From Nymphaea colorata (taxonomy: Eukaryota > Streptophyta > Magnoliopsida > Nymphaeales > Nymphaeaceae): DNA of 64,000 nucleotides. Below are positions 1-13,421 of the stretch, in pieces. Location: contig NC_045145.1 of NCBI RefSeq assembly GCF_008831285.2, positions 3,326,723 through 3,390,722 of the forward strand, in the 5' to 3' direction. The notes under the pieces were generated by a model that saw only the letters and a list, made by a program, of their open reading frames with translations, searched no databases and was not told the DNA's origin. Position 1 is the stretch's first letter. Each line of letters starts with the position of its first letter. Both the position numbers and the translations under genes were made by a program.

Positions 1-2819
1 GAAAATGGAAATTTCTCGTGAGGAACAACAAGACAAAATCTCACATGAAAACAAAAATAATGAGATTTTTTCTTTTAAAGAAAAACGGATCTTCTTAGGA
101 TTCAGTAGCGCTTTGCCTCCCAAGGAAAAGAGCTCTGTAACACGGGATGGCAGTGGCACCATGCATTTATTAATGCCATCTAAATCATTTATTTAGTGAA
201 AAAAAAAATATTGGTTTCATCTAAATCGTACTTTGAATTAAAAGAAAAATGGATTATTTTCTAACTATTAACTTTTTTTGAACAGTTCCTCCATCGTATT
301 ATTGATCTAGCCATGTCTGATTCTAACTCAATGGGTATTTCAATAAAATCCTACAAAATATATATTTAGAAGCACAAATAGTTTTTATTTGATTTAATTT
401 GTTTTGACTCATTTTTCATTTTTTTTGAGCATATGCTACTAACAGGTATTTTTGGTTTGCATTATATATTTAAATGTTATTTTATTTTATTTTTTAGTAT
501 ATAAATATATGTGCATATATGTATATATTTTCTAAAGTTGCTGTAACTGCGCCATTTGTGACTTAGTTCTAATTCAACCTTAACAGAATTAGTAAACACA
601 TGAAAGTAGCTGTGAAAACTTTTCCAGTCTTGTGAGGGAAAAGCGGCATTTTCCCAGGTCCGGCGCGGGAGACTTTCAAAGGAGTCCTCATCTTTCCGAG
701 GGACAGGCAAACACGCCTCCCCTGATTCCTTGCGGGGGAAGTGGGATGGGAATAATGGTCAAGGGCGCCAACGCCATTTTCGAAATTCTCGAAGGGCAAT
801 CACGTCCCGAGGGCAAACAGTCCAAGATAAAATACCCAACAGGTTCACAGCAGTCAGGCCTTTGTACCTGTCAGGTTTGGTTTCGACATATGAAATGACC
901 ATCACACCCCTGTTCCGTACTTCCGCCGAACCCGTCTTTTTCGTTCCCACAAGAGAACAGCCGGGGACGTTTTCGCGAATTCTAGAAGCGACAGGGGCAT
1001 ATCAGACCATGTTCACTTCATTTAAAAGGGTGAAAAAAAGGGCCACTAATTCCTCACTGACAAAGCGAAGGAGTCTGTTGTTGTCCGCAGGAGAGACGGC
1101 GACCCACGACTCGCGGAGGATAAAGCGAATGCATGGCGAATCGGATTATCGTCTCGCTTCGATTCATGAATCGGATCGGGAACGAACCTGGTGGGCTCGT
1201 CGGGCAACCGAGCTGGGTCGCAAACGGGTTAGTTGGGACCAAACCCACCAAACTCGAGCTGCCGTGTAGGGCCGGCACAGACCTGATCAGAAAATATCTC
1301 TGTTTTGGTGAAAATTTCGGATATCATGAACCCGGCCGCGATCCAGATTCAAAATTCCTGATTCAGAATCAAGATCGGATTGAGCGACCAACAAAACAAG
1401 CACATGGGATTCGTTTTTTCTAGTTTTACCTCGACAGATTGTCCACCCCAAAGAGGGAAAAAGAATCTCTCCTGACCCCGCTGTATTGAAAAAGATCATG
1501 ACAATGTTAAGACTCGATCCTGAAAAGTGTTATTATCGATGACATAATCGGCAAAAAATCACACATGAATGTGTTCAGTTTTCAGATAAAAATATCATGC
1601 TTTGATTAGAATGATACTGGTACTGGCAGATTTTAACCTTTATTTGGTATCATCTCCTTACTTTTTCTTGCTTTTTAATCACACTCCCAAAACTGGATAA
1701 CTTAGGATGTTAGGTTGTGACTTTTTTTGTATAAATTGCATTCTAGGGCAATCTGCAGGCTACCAAGTTGGTATTCTTCAAAAGTGGAGCCCTAAATTGG
1801 GCAAAAATAATTACAAATAACAACCTATTCTGATCCCCCAAAAAAACCTAAGGATACCAATTTATCAGCCTCAGCTGGAAGAAAATTATATAATAATAAT
1901 AATAAAAGAGAACGGTCACATATCTATTAAATGCATGAATTACACACACTCCATAATTTATTTGAGTAGCCAACAAATAGTCTATTCATTTGCTACTTAA
2001 AAAAAGGGGTCAAGAATTCAATATGAAGACATGCTGCACCATGTTACAATAAGTGTGGCAGGGAACTACCCAAACCCTAATTTGTTAATGAGAGACAAAA
2101 TAAAGAATAATTCAAAATAAAGGAGAAAGGATTTTTTTTTTCCCCCTTTCCTCTTACCTTTGGTCGTGTTTGTTTCACTGCAAACTTGAGATCCGCGGTA
2201 GGATCTCAAATTCATGGATTTAAGATCAGATCACCTCTCATCCAACCTTTTATCCATCGCTTTTAACATGTAGCATGAATTGTAATGGATTAAAAATCTG
2301 AGAAAGATCGGATACAACCACAAAATCCAGAACTACATCGGATCCTATTGTTTCACCATAAGATATTCCATAACACGGAGCGGCGTGTTTGGAAAAATCT
2401 ATTCCCGTATTGCCCATGAACGAAAACTTAAATCAAACCTAAATATTAGTGTTCTCTCTGTAAATAAAAAAAAAATTTGTTTGCTTCGTTTTTTTTTTGA
2501 AATGTGTAAGAAGAAACCAAAAAAAGAGGGGCACGCTGGCAAAGGCAGAAGAAAAAGAATGGAAGAGAGAATCAAGGAGATCTTTGATACGGTTTTGCCG
2601 TTTAAAAGAGATCAGAACGACGCGTACAGTTTTCCTCGGAAGGAGACAAAATTCCATTTTAGAGAACCCCGACCTTTTGTCTCCACTCACGGTTTTTTAT
2701 TTTTTTTTATGAGAAAAGTTTTCCAGAAGGGAAAATGAGATCCCTGGAAAAGTTTTCGGAGGCCGAGTCGCGCGGGTGACACGGAAGAAGGAAGGGAACC
2801 GTCCGATCCGAGACGGGAG
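1..2819. other. intergenic, no gene recognised
   Basis: AT-rich sequence with a more GC-rich island at roughly 600-1450. Open frames in the island overlap on both strands and match no family I know. Short A and T runs are common. Between about 2150 and 2440 the text resembles the edges of small transposons (GTGTTTGTTTCAC and GTGTTTGGA motifs), but these lie in the same orientation and no inverted pair or target duplication could be found. The last 300 bases lead into the promoter of the DUF863 gene. Confidence 0.5.
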
Positions 2820-2825
2820 AGCTCC

Positions 2826-2856
2826 CACGTGCCGAGGGGATCTTCTCCGGCACGTG
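2826..2856 (+). promoter_or_regulatory. paired G-boxes upstream of the DUF863 gene
   Basis: Two CACGTG hexamers lie at 2826-2831 and 2851-2856, 25 bases apart start to start, about 100 bases before the GA-rich leader. G-boxes are bound by bZIP and bHLH factors, and CACGTGCC/CACGTGCG contexts fit ABRE-like use. Their position just ahead of the presumed transcription start supports a role, but no start site is shown by the sequence itself. Confidence 0.45.
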
Positions 2857-2879
2857 CGGGAGAGAGAGGGAAGGAGACC

Positions 2880-3119
2880 GAATGTTGACAAATTCCATGT
2901 CACTGTTTCTACGCTTCTTCAAGTCTGTCCGCAGAAAGATGTGAAGAGAGAGAGAGAGAGAAATATCATTAACAGCAACAAGGAAGGAATTAAAAAAGAG
3001 GAAGAGAGAGAGGAAAGGAGAGAATGGTGGGGGAGGAGGAGGGGGAGAGGAAGAGCTGTTGTGTTTTCTGTGTGTGGGGAGGCCGCTTTCTCTGAGCAGC
3101 AGCAGCAGCAGCAGAAGCG

Positions 3120-3165
<46 letters not shown>

Positions 3166-6100
3166 TCGGCGTGCGTGTTCTTGCTCGCTTGCGTGGTGGA
3201 CCCGTTGCAGGAGACGACCGTCTCCTCTCCCCAACGAGAAGAGAAGCAGCAGCAGCGGCGACGATAGATCAAACGCTTTGGAGACCCAGCCCTTTCACCA
3301 GTTAATATGTGGACCCGACACGCCTGCCTTCTCTGATACTGGCGTCGGCCGGAATTCTAGTTAACTCCGGCGGCTGGCTTTGCTTGGTAGTTTCCTGGCG
3401 GCATTGAAGTAGGACCGGTGATGGGTCCGAGGCCGGGAGGGCGCGGGTGTTCGTCCTGGGGTGCCGCTCTCTCTCGCATTCAGGTTCCTTTGCTTCTCTT
3501 CTGCTCGTCGGATAGCCGCCGATGACGTCTTGGCCGCCGTCGACCTCCGTGACGTCGATCGAGGTGGACTCTCTCTCTATGCCTCTTTAAAGAAGGGGGA
3601 AATTACGGGGTTTTGACGGAGTAATGGAGAGGTTTACGGCGGTTTTTTGTCACCCCCTAAGTTCAGGAGTGGGAGATCTGTGGCTTGAATGGAGTTTTCT
3701 TGATTTCGTTGTTTTTTCCACTGTAGATCGTGTTGTTCGTTTGCAGTTCGAGGACGATCTCGGATGATCGACGTGTTCTCGTGGTTTTCACAAATTACGG
3801 AGAAGATATTTTCCCTTTTACTATACTTTCCTTTTCCTTTTTCTTTTTTCGAATTTTGCCTGAATATTTCTTCCTGAGATACGGAGCGAAGGGAAGCACC
3901 GATCTCTGTGTGGTTTTCTGGGGGGCCAGTTGTTTTACCGTTCTTCCTTTCTCCTGGAATAAATTCTTCTAAGCTCTAAATATCTTTTCGATGATCGACT
4001 CGTCGACCTGTGTTGGGCATTCTTCAGAACTCGGAATGTTTTATTAAATTTATCCGTGAACTGGAGTTTATTGATTTGTTTCTGTTGATCGCAAGCCGTT
4101 TTTTCCTTTGATCAAATTTGATTTTTATTTTTATTTTTTATATACGTTACTTATTTCTCTGGGGGTTCTTCACCTATGGTTAGAGGCCGGGGAGCTCGAG
4201 ATAAAATATCCACAGACGATAAGGTTTACGCTGAATTCTTGGTCGTCCTTCACGTTTTACTAATACAGTGTTTTATAATTAATTTTCTATCTGTAACTTG
4301 TCGGAAAATGGTTTTCATTGTTTCTTTTTGGGCATATTAAGTGGGCTCTGGGTCTTAGTATAATATTTGGGTTCCTGCATGGTGGATGTATTGGATATGA
4401 ACCGTGCCGTTGTTAATCTGGCATGAATCTTTAGTTCTGATCATAGACTGATGGTCTTGGAGATTTTCCACTCTGTCTCGCTTTCTTTGTTGTTTCTGCT
4501 GGTATGAGATTTGTTTTGGAACTACAAGCTTCAAGGCGGTCACCTTGCTAACGCTTATTGTTGGTTTGTAGTTTATGTCCACTTCCCCATTTCTGATGGT
4601 ATAATTTAGAAGAGCGCAGTGATCTCTGTGATGGATAATTTAATGAATGCAACCTGCGTCATGACAAATTCTTCTTCTCCGTGAACTTTTTGATTAATTT
4701 GAGCTCGTTGCTGCCCACAATTACCTACCTTTGCCTTTCTTCCCAAGACATGGAAATCGTATAAGATGGGACTTCTCTAGCAGAGAAAATAGTTGAATAG
4801 GAAATGACGGTTTGAATAACATTCATGCTATGATGTAGGATCATGAGCTGCAGCTTCTCCAGCTTTAATAAATCAATAGCGTTTGACAATGACATTGTTT
4901 TGTTGCAATATTGATGATTCATGTATTCAAAATATAGTAGTCCAGCATTTTCTTCAAGCTTCTAAACATAAGCTCCACACAATTTATTCATTAGACTGAA
5001 ATTTCAAGTTTTAAGCCAAAAAATGAAACAGTTGTTCGCATTCTAAAGGTTGATACCACAAGGTGGTGGCAGTATGACAACCTCCCTCTTTGCATCTGTC
5101 TGTTTCCTGATCGCCTCTTCACAACATATTAGTATACTTCTAGGAGGAATACTACGAAAATGCTTGATAATTGGTTGACAAACAGCAATACATTCACTCT
5201 CTCTCTCTCTCATGCACAAATAAATGCGTTTTAGTGATGTCTGATTTTGTATGAAATTATATTAGTTATATTAACTTCCTGTGAAGTGCTGGACATGTTG
5301 CTTACCTGCACTGATGCTGTTCAGCTTCTTGACTTCTCATATTCTTCCAAAACATAATCTTGGAACTGTTCTATGATGCTCTACATCATTTACATGGTTG
5401 TTGCGTTCTGGTAATTCATAAGTTCTATAACTGGGGACTTGGCATTAAATTCTGCCAAAGTCCCTTTTGTTATTAATCCAGGTCCCGAGGGGTACCTTTG
5501 AGTGCAATATTTTCCAAAATAAATTACTTAATCATCAATTGATCTGGAGCTCATAACACACGTAATGTTTGGTTTTGACTATTAATTTTCATAAACATTT
5601 TATGGTGATGTTTGATTGGACATATGACTGCATGAGCATTATTCAATCGTAAAGTTGGGAAATATAACTTGAATTAATTTGACTCTTCTATCAGGCAAAC
5701 TGAAATTTTGAGAATGCCATCTCTGCGAGTGATGTGATTCCAACAACAAATCATAATGAGGGAGGTCAGCTGTTTGCAAACGAAGGAAAGATAACTGAGC
5801 AGAAGGGATTGTTTCCACCTGATGACAGAGTTTGATGATGTTGAGGTTCAGCATTCCGGTATAAGTCTACTTATTTTTATGAGATTCGGTAAGTTCTACA
5901 AACTCCCTTGAGTTAAAACAAAAATTTAAATTTATTAAAAATGGAAAAAGAGAAAGGGAACAATTCGTTTGACTTTGACATGTCGATAGATTAAAAACCA
6001 CTACTTTCATCAACTCTGGTTCAAAACCCTTGTGTTTCTAACTAAATGCAATAACAGGCTAACTGCAACATTAAATGCAATTGGAGTAAAAAAAAATAGA

Positions 6101-6606
6101 AACCTATGATCAAATCTCATGTATTTACTTGGAAATAATGCTAACTATCGCACACCAGAATACAAAGGATCATGTACTTCAATTCACAAATTTGTATGGA
6201 ATATAGACATACTCACATACCATGCATGGGAATGCAAGAGCTTGAATGGGAACAGGGAAGTACCATATATGGGAATGGATGAGTTTATGTTTGTCTACGT
6301 GTCAACTCATATCATTACAGCAGAACTTATTATGATTATATTTGATGCAATCAACATGTCCTCCATCAACTTACAAGTTACGTACATATTTTGCTTAATT
6401 CAGCACATGCAATTTGCTTTTGTTTCCTCTTATTAGAGCTAGTCAGTAATTCAGTTTCCTTTTTTCTCATCTCATATTTGTCTTGCTTATAAAGTTATAA
6501 TCATTTAATGAACATGTATGTTGCTGCTGACTTTTATGATTGGGGTTTCTGCAGGTTCCTTCAAACTGCAGTAATATTTTTGTATCTATCACGCTCTCTG
6601 TAGAAA
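2880..6606 (+). other. 5' leader region and leader introns of the DUF863 gene
   Basis: Purine- and pyrimidine-rich sequence typical of plant leaders starts near 2940 (GA repeats), followed by AGC and CT repeats at 3095-3164. A GC-rich stretch follows to about 3600 and then AT-rich, intron-like sequence. A possible non-coding exon lies at about 5696-5862, ending CCG|GTATAAG. The last leader exon probably starts at 6555 after TTTCTGCAG and runs into the ATG at 6607. Exon 1 and its donor could not be fixed. No long reading frame of a known family is present. Confidence 0.5.
3095..3164 (+). repeat. AGC, CT and CG simple repeats in the leader
   Basis: An AGC trinucleotide run (about 3095-3115) is followed by about 16 CT dinucleotides (3123-3154) and four to five CG dinucleotides (3155-3164). 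Open frames across it on both strands are low-complexity artefacts. CT-rich tracts near plant transcription starts are common and may act as core-promoter pyrimidine patches. Confidence 0.9.
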
Positions 6607-9600
6607 ATGGGAGCAAAAGTACAATGTAACACTTACTTGCCTGGATATTATCACATGAGGGATCTAAATGATGACACGAGGAGTACTATTTGTTCGCAAT
6701 TTTATGATGACAGGATGATGAAAAGTGGGCCATTCTGTAATGGATTCATGCAGCAGAGTAGGGATGGTTATTCTGAATATGACAAGGAGGTGCTAAAGCA
6801 GACAATGCTTAAGCATGAAGCCATATTCCGGAAGCAGGTAACTTTGACTAATTACGACCTAGTTATTCATCCCTCGAGCCCTTTTGTATAATAAGTTATT
6901 TTGCCGGCTACACTCTCTTTCTTATCCACTTTGCCTATTATTATATGGTTTCAAGTTTGCCTCGCCTTCTGAGTACCAAAAATATTCTTTTTATTAGGTC
7001 TGTGAACTGCACCGCTTATACCAAGTGCAAAAGAACTTGATGGACGATCTGAAAAGGAAAGAAATGATCGAGTACTCCTTGCCACTGGAAGCTATGCATG
7101 ACGGCCAGTGTATATTACAAATGAGATCTGACAATTCAGAGAAGATCTGTCAGATGGCCATGCCATCTGTGGGTAGCTCAAGTTGCAGTAGGCAGTCTGC
7201 TTCTGAAACTGACAACATGCAGTCTTCACTTACTCTTTTGAGAGAGAACAGCAGCCTGCAAAAGTATTCTGAGTTGCAGAGCTCTAAAATGAACAAGCTT
7301 CCCCGAAAAACTATTGACCTTCGGCTTCCAGCTGATGAGTACATTGATATTGAGGACAGGGAAGCATCAATTGAGGAGGTCAAAGTTTTTGAAGCATCAT
7401 CTGGATCCTTTTGTGGAATTAAGTATCCTCTTGAGAGGAACCTTAATATGGTTCCTGAGAGTGAGGTAAAGCTGACTCTTGGTCCGGGCTTGAATGCAAG
7501 TACAAGTGGTGATCATCACAGGTCAGAAACACATTTACTACACAGCATCCATGTTAGTGAGATATCAGAGTTAAATGTTAACCATAGAGAGCGTAATAAG
7601 GAAGTAGCAACAAGTTTTGGGATTCCAGATATCTTTAATGATGAGATAAGAGCAAAAGAACTGCGCTCTCAAGCAGGTGGAAGTCCTTTTGGACTGCTAA
7701 AAGATCATATTCAGGGTAGTAATACTGAAAATATTCACAGGCATTGGATTTCTTTGGATTCAGAGTGTGAGAGAAGTAAAGGTGATCGGCAATCTTCAAA
7801 TCTTAGGCCTGGTAAATGTTTTTGTCCCCCCCTTGAGTTGCCAAATGCTCTTAAACGACTATATAAGATTCTTATAGAAGTGAATATGGCACATATATAT
7901 AATTCTGGAAGCTTATTTTTCGTGCATCTCCAATAACTTGTGATAATTTCTCCTAGAAGAATGTTTTACATGATCTGCAACACATGCATTTCATGGTAGG
8001 CTCTTTTATTCTCTTGAAGGAGTTGAAATTATGAATTCTATTTTGAACATGTATATCCACAAAAGTCACCAATCTAAGGAAAAAGTTATACTAGCTTTCA
8101 AATATTTCTAAGTATGTTATGAAACCATCATCTTAATGCCTTTCTTTCTTCTGTTATTGCATTATTGCCAAGCACATTGGGAAATCTATGCTTTTGTTCT
8201 TCCATATTGTGTACCTCCAGTTCCAGAGTCTACTTAGTTTGTGAAAGGTGAAAATTGCTCAAAAACTGCTATTTTTCAAACTGATACACTTTCAGCTTAA
8301 AAGTTCTAAAAATTTCAAGGTTACTCTGTCAACCGTTGGCAGATCTAATCACATTGGACATTGGGAAACATAAAATTCAAAGTCATGTTTATGACCTGAC
8401 CCAGATGAACAGCTAGTTTTGTGTGTAAGTAGTGTTTAACTAGCTGGGATGGTCTCCTTGCTTGCTTTATGTAACAAATGATACTATGAGATTTCAGTGC
8501 CAAAGCATACAATGTCCTGAAGGGCTTCTCTAGGTACCTTTCTATGTTATTGGTTTCTTCTTATTGGAGAACCAATGTTAGTAGAAACAGTTAGACAGAA
8601 CAATTACGGCCTATGAATTGCGAGTTTTGGATTTCTACAATGTCAATTGTGCAATGTGCATGTAGTTTTTATATCTGCGTCTGCTAGTTTTTATATCCGC
8701 ATTTGCTAGTTTTTTTTATATCTGCATTCTAACTGGGTTCACCCAAAATAATGTGTTTGACTCAATGCTATTGATAGATCTCTGTTGCAAAATGTTTGGC
8801 TTGATTGATCAATGGTTATGTATAATGTTGCTAATTAATCAGTAAAGTTTCCAGGTACATACAGCTGGTTCCTTGGGCGTCTAAATTGGTTGGCTGCCTG
8901 AATGGTTACACGCCTCTTTTGCGTTATTTATGTTATTCACTGGCCTATGTAAAATGCTAATCACTATTACAATGTTACTGACAATAGCTTTTGCCAAGTA
9001 GATCTAAACCATAAGTTGTCTTTAGCTGGGAAAGCCTGATTTCAAAAAGAAGGCAGAATTGAGGACTTAAACAATTAGAAATTGAGTCTTTAGGAGTATG
9101 TATTGTTAATCTTACAATGTCGTCAAATATTTGGTTTCTCTTTGTTCTGTTACACCTTCCTCTAATAAAAGGGAGGAAAGACTGGAATTGTGGCTATGGT
9201 TATGCTATGGTCTGAAAGATTCGCTGATTGTGTTGGCCAAAATCTATTTTGCTGTGATTGCTTTTCCGAACTCGTCTCTGGACGCAGACATCATATTAAA
9301 TCTTGCTTTCACTTCATTTGCAGGTCATTATGGAAGTGTGGACACTCCATTTGCTCAGCGATATAGAAATGGCAAAGAGCAGTTTAATTTTGGGAAATCA
9401 CATGAAATCCCTAGATTTTGTTTGAGTGAACAGCAACAGGAATCATGGTTCAAGGACCAGCGTAATGCACATGCAGAATTTCCTAAAGTAAATCTAATTG
9501 ATACCAGAGCTGCAAGAGCCACGAGTCTGTCAACTTCGTTTCCAGTAACTTTTTCTGTTCTTTCTCGGCCTGATTTGTCTGATACTGCTCCTGCCGAAAT

Positions 9601-11767
9601 TTTCACTCAGAAGAACTCGGCTTCCACTAGCAATCAGTTACCTTTCGGGTTCCAGTCACCTGCATATCTAGACAGGTCCATGGGGCAGAATTTTCCTGGC
9701 AGAATCCCCTTAACACCTTTTCAAAGTGCTGAATTTTCTGAACAGAAGTGGCATCCCAGTGGCAGCTTAAGATCTTGTCAAAGAATTGACCTTGAAGTAC
9801 CACCACGTCATGATAGTTTTAAATTGTCTGCACGAGCAGCTGATAGGTCATATCCATCCTTCACTTCTACAGGCCTTGGTAAGCTAGACCTGAACAATGG
9901 AGAGTGCTCGAGTCATGGACAGTCAGCAGACAGTGGTCCTAGGAAGCTTTTGAAAGGCATGGATTCTCTTGATGTCAAATCAAACAGAAGTGTCTCCTTA
10001 AGTCTGGTTCTGCAAAATGGGTTTACAGATGATGCTGCCTCTTGGAACCAGAACTCTCTGCTGGTTGACAAAGGAGGTAAACGTGGTAATATATTGGAAG
10101 GGCAGCCCATGCGGTCACATGAGGCTGAGACAAAAACATATCCCAGCAATTCTTTGCTGTCCAATAATGGTATTGGACAGCCACGTTTAGGTCTTTCACG
10201 GCTTATTGATCAGCCAACACTCATCATCGACCTGGAAAAGCCAATATTAGAGGTTGAACCTGAAACTGAAGCCCCAAGTGAGAAACCAACCTGTGATGTG
10301 GGAAGTGTCTCACAGTCAAACGGTGGTCCTGGTGCTATTCAGCAGCTTGTTGTTTCTCATGCTCACAAAAATGAATCGACTTGTGCCCCTGAGGCTGGGA
10401 TAGTCCAAAGCTCATGCAGCGGTAGGCTTAATTTCTTCCAGGAACCATTTGCACTTCAGTTGTCCCCAGAGTCTATGAAAGATTGCTCAAAGTCTAATGG
10501 CTTCAAAACTCATAAGCATGTTGATAAACCTCAAGAAAGCCTACACAATGATCTCAAGGTACACAATTTCCAAAAGCAGGTGTCAAGAGAACAAGCACAT
10601 GGGCATCATACATATGAAGGCTCTCTCAGCACTTCTTTGGGCCTTTGTGAAGGCAAATCCATCCATTTGGAGGAAGGTGTGAATGAACAAGTCAATTTGT
10701 TTGGGATGGAGCATGAATCCACAACTAAGGGGATTGTCTCCAAGGAAGAGAAACTGGGTCATATTGAACAGGAGATTAAATCTATCGCTGAAGAGACACC
10801 ACAAGATCCTGGCATCAATCTTGCACAACATTCAAATAGGAATGTAGGGAAAATTCATCAGTTAGATTTGAACTGGCCTGGTGATGCTGCTTTGTCACAG
10901 GGACCTGAATTGCCTGCCATATTGGTAGAGAAGATTTCGTGCACTGAAAAGTCTAAAAGATTTGACTGTTCTCTAGGTGATGAACTTCGTTGGAGTTCCA
11001 GTGGTTGCTCAATTGAATCATCAAATTCACTTGTTACCGTGGCAGCTGAAGCGCTCATTATGATTTCATCTTTTTCTCAGGAGAAATCAGAGGATTTTGC
11101 TTGGAATGAACCAGAGGCAGCATTAACCGATTCCCTGAAATGGTTTGCCGATTTAGTTTGTCCAGATTCTGGCCTTCTAGAGTCTAATACCAAAGCTTCT
11201 GGATCAAATGGTGATGATTCACACTCTTCTGAAGAGGATTTGTTTGAATCAATGACTCTGATGTTGAGGGAGGACAAAATGGACAAGGACTACTGTTACC
11301 AGTCACAGCCTCACCAGGAGCCTGGGGGACCTGAAACAGATGCATCTCCAGCCAAGAATCAACCTACTAGGCGAGCACCAAGGAGAGGTAGACGGCAGAG
11401 AGACTTCCAGAGGGATATATTGCCTGGTCTCATGTCTCTCTCCAGGCATGAGGTCAGTGAAGACATGCAAATGATCTGTAGCATGATGAGGGCATCTGGC
11501 TGCTTCTGGCAGCCAGTGGTAGCACGAAGAAATGGCTATAGGAATGAGTGGAGCTCCCCAACAAGGGGGAGGCGGTCGAGATGCATCAGCATGGCCGTGG
11601 AGGTCAACGAGGCTGTTCTTGCAGTCCTTCAGCCAACTTCTGACCCTGAAATAATTGATGAAACTGTGAGCTTGAAGGGTTTCTCTTGGGGGAAGACGAC
11701 AAGGAGGCGTAGGATGCAGAGATGTCCGAGCAGTATTCCGACTTCATGCACGACAAAAAAGTCATGA
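6607..11767 (+). CDS. DUF863 family protein, three coding exons
   Basis: Coding exons are 6607-6837, 6998-7811 and 9324-11767, with GT-AG junctions and phases 0 and 1. They give 1163 codons, or 1162 residues. Exon 1 ends at LKHEAIFRKQ and exon 2 opens VCELHRLYQVQKNLMDDLK; this N-terminal block, with its conserved heptad-like helix, is typical of plant DUF863 proteins. The middle is long, polar, Ser-rich and probably disordered. The C-terminal part has an acidic block (SSEEDLFESMTLMLRED), a basic block rich in RR and a final region (GCFWQPVVARR, VEVNEAVLAVLQP, ETVSLKGFSWGKTTRRRR) that is also typical of the family. Basic clusters suggest a nuclear protein. The molecular function of DUF863 is not known to me. 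The 1.5-kb second intron carries no recognisable insert. The start is the first in-frame ATG after the leader acceptor. Confidence 0.88.
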
Positions 11768-12142
11768 ATTCGGATGACAACAAAGGGAATCTGTGTAAGG
11801 GAAGTGCTATTAAAAAACTCCGCTCTAGGATGGTGGTGGCCCCCGTAGTTGCCCTGTGTAAAGAATTCCATCTGGGCCCAGTTTTGGTTGGGCCCATTGA
11901 TCATCTGTCGAGTAACCATTTGTATTATTCATAATAATGTGCATTATTTGGTGTGGAAGTGCGGCACTTCTGTTTTAGTTTTGACTTTATGGGTTGGTGC
12001 AGCTTCTTGTGTTGGGTGTGGCTCAGGAAATTCACCCGAGACACCTATGAAATTCAAACGGGTTTGTTGACAATTTTGGTGCCTGTCAGGTACTTCTAAT
12101 GCAGTTTTTTTTCCTTTTCTTTTGCCCTTTCCATGGTCAACG

Positions 12143-12148
12143 AATAAA
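12143..12148 (+). terminator. poly(A) signal of the DUF863 gene
   Basis: AATAAA lies 376 bases after the stop codon, following a T-rich stretch. It is the first canonical signal downstream of the gene, so it is the likely 3' end signal, though plant signals are loose. Confidence 0.4.
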
Positions 12149-12179
12149 TCCACTCATTAACTCTCATTAGTCCTCTCTG

Positions 12180-13421
12180 ATCCTAAGAAGCATGCTCGGT
12201 TTTGATTATATGCAAAGAGATGCTTTTCCTTTTCCCCTTTTTTTGGTATCAAGTACATGTCAATAGATCATGTTGGAATTAAATGTACTAGATCTTAAAC
12301 ATATATACTTTTCAGATGTTCACATTATTTGTATCCCAATACAAATTTTATTTTCACAATTTAAATCCAATCCAAATCCAATTTTTAAAGTCACATTCTA
12401 ATCTGAATTTTAAATTGAATCTGAGCTTTTAAAATGTAAGGACATCGGGTACAGGATGTTTATTTCAAACTAAATCTGATTCAAATCTAAATCCAATCAG
12501 ATATCATTTCTAATATCTGAAATTGATCCGATTGTTACTTGGATGTTATATATATATCTTTTTTACATTTGATTTTTTAAACCATTTGTTCAAATATCAG
12601 AGCCAAATTGGATTGATCAACAATCCGTAAGTATGTCCATCTTAGCTTATATGAAAGGAGATGCCTCATGAGAACTGCACCACACTGTTAGTTCGACAGC
12701 CATAGCTTGCTGCACCATACCAATCCTTTGGTCTTCCAGTGCCAGCGTTTGAATTGCAGCTTCATACCTGTTGGTGCCGCTTGCACCCTACTGTTTTCTG
12801 TTTCCTGGAATTCAGCGTCACCTTTGGAGTTCTGTCAAAAGATGCTCAAAGATGCTTCAAAATAAATCAACTACAAGTACAAGGTCCTGATTAGCTCCAT
12901 AGTCAGTTGCGAGGAGTTATTGTCGATTAAGCCCATGATTATTAAATCAAAACAGGCAATGACTTTTTTTTTGTGAGACAAGTTCCACATGGACAACTTG
13001 CGCCTGTGTCGTGGGTAGTATAACCCCGTGAACCTAGTTGAGCATTTCAAAATATTTCTTGGGTCTTGGGTGAAAAATTAGCCTCTTGAATCCTGTGGGT
13101 CATTTATATTTTGAAGGTGGGTTGCGATAAAAGAATCGACCGCAGCTCGAAAGTTTCACAATGGCTAGTAGTTAGGAAACAGTTGAGATAGACTTTTCCT
13201 TTATCATTACATGCCAATGGTAGGCATGAAAACAAGCGAGAAATCTAGTCTGCCTGTCAGTTGTAAGTGTTCCACATACAACCAGAGAGAGGGAGCATGC
13301 TGACTGCTTTGATTCATCGAGTGGTTTACATCTGGTGCAAGTTGTCCAATTCCTCGTTCCAGCATGGAGTCAATGTCGTTCTTCTTCCGAGTCCCTTTGT
13401 CAGCAGTAAGATCCCATAAGC
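12180..13421. other. spacer between the DUF863 and PPR genes
   Basis: AT-rich spacer. From 12330 to 12560 it holds degenerate repeats of the type AATCCAATCC/ATCTGAAT, probably a very old repeat. The 5' leader and promoter of the PPR gene must lie in the last few hundred bases. No coding region is recognised. Confidence 0.5.

Noticed and set aside
2150-2440. Possible MITE with GTGTTTG ends
   Set aside because: The two GTGTTTG stretches lie in the same orientation and no target duplication is present.
2707-3364. Several frames over 100 codons on both strands
   Set aside because: They translate GA, CT and AGC simple repeats of the leader region into Arg-Glu and Ser-Leu runs.
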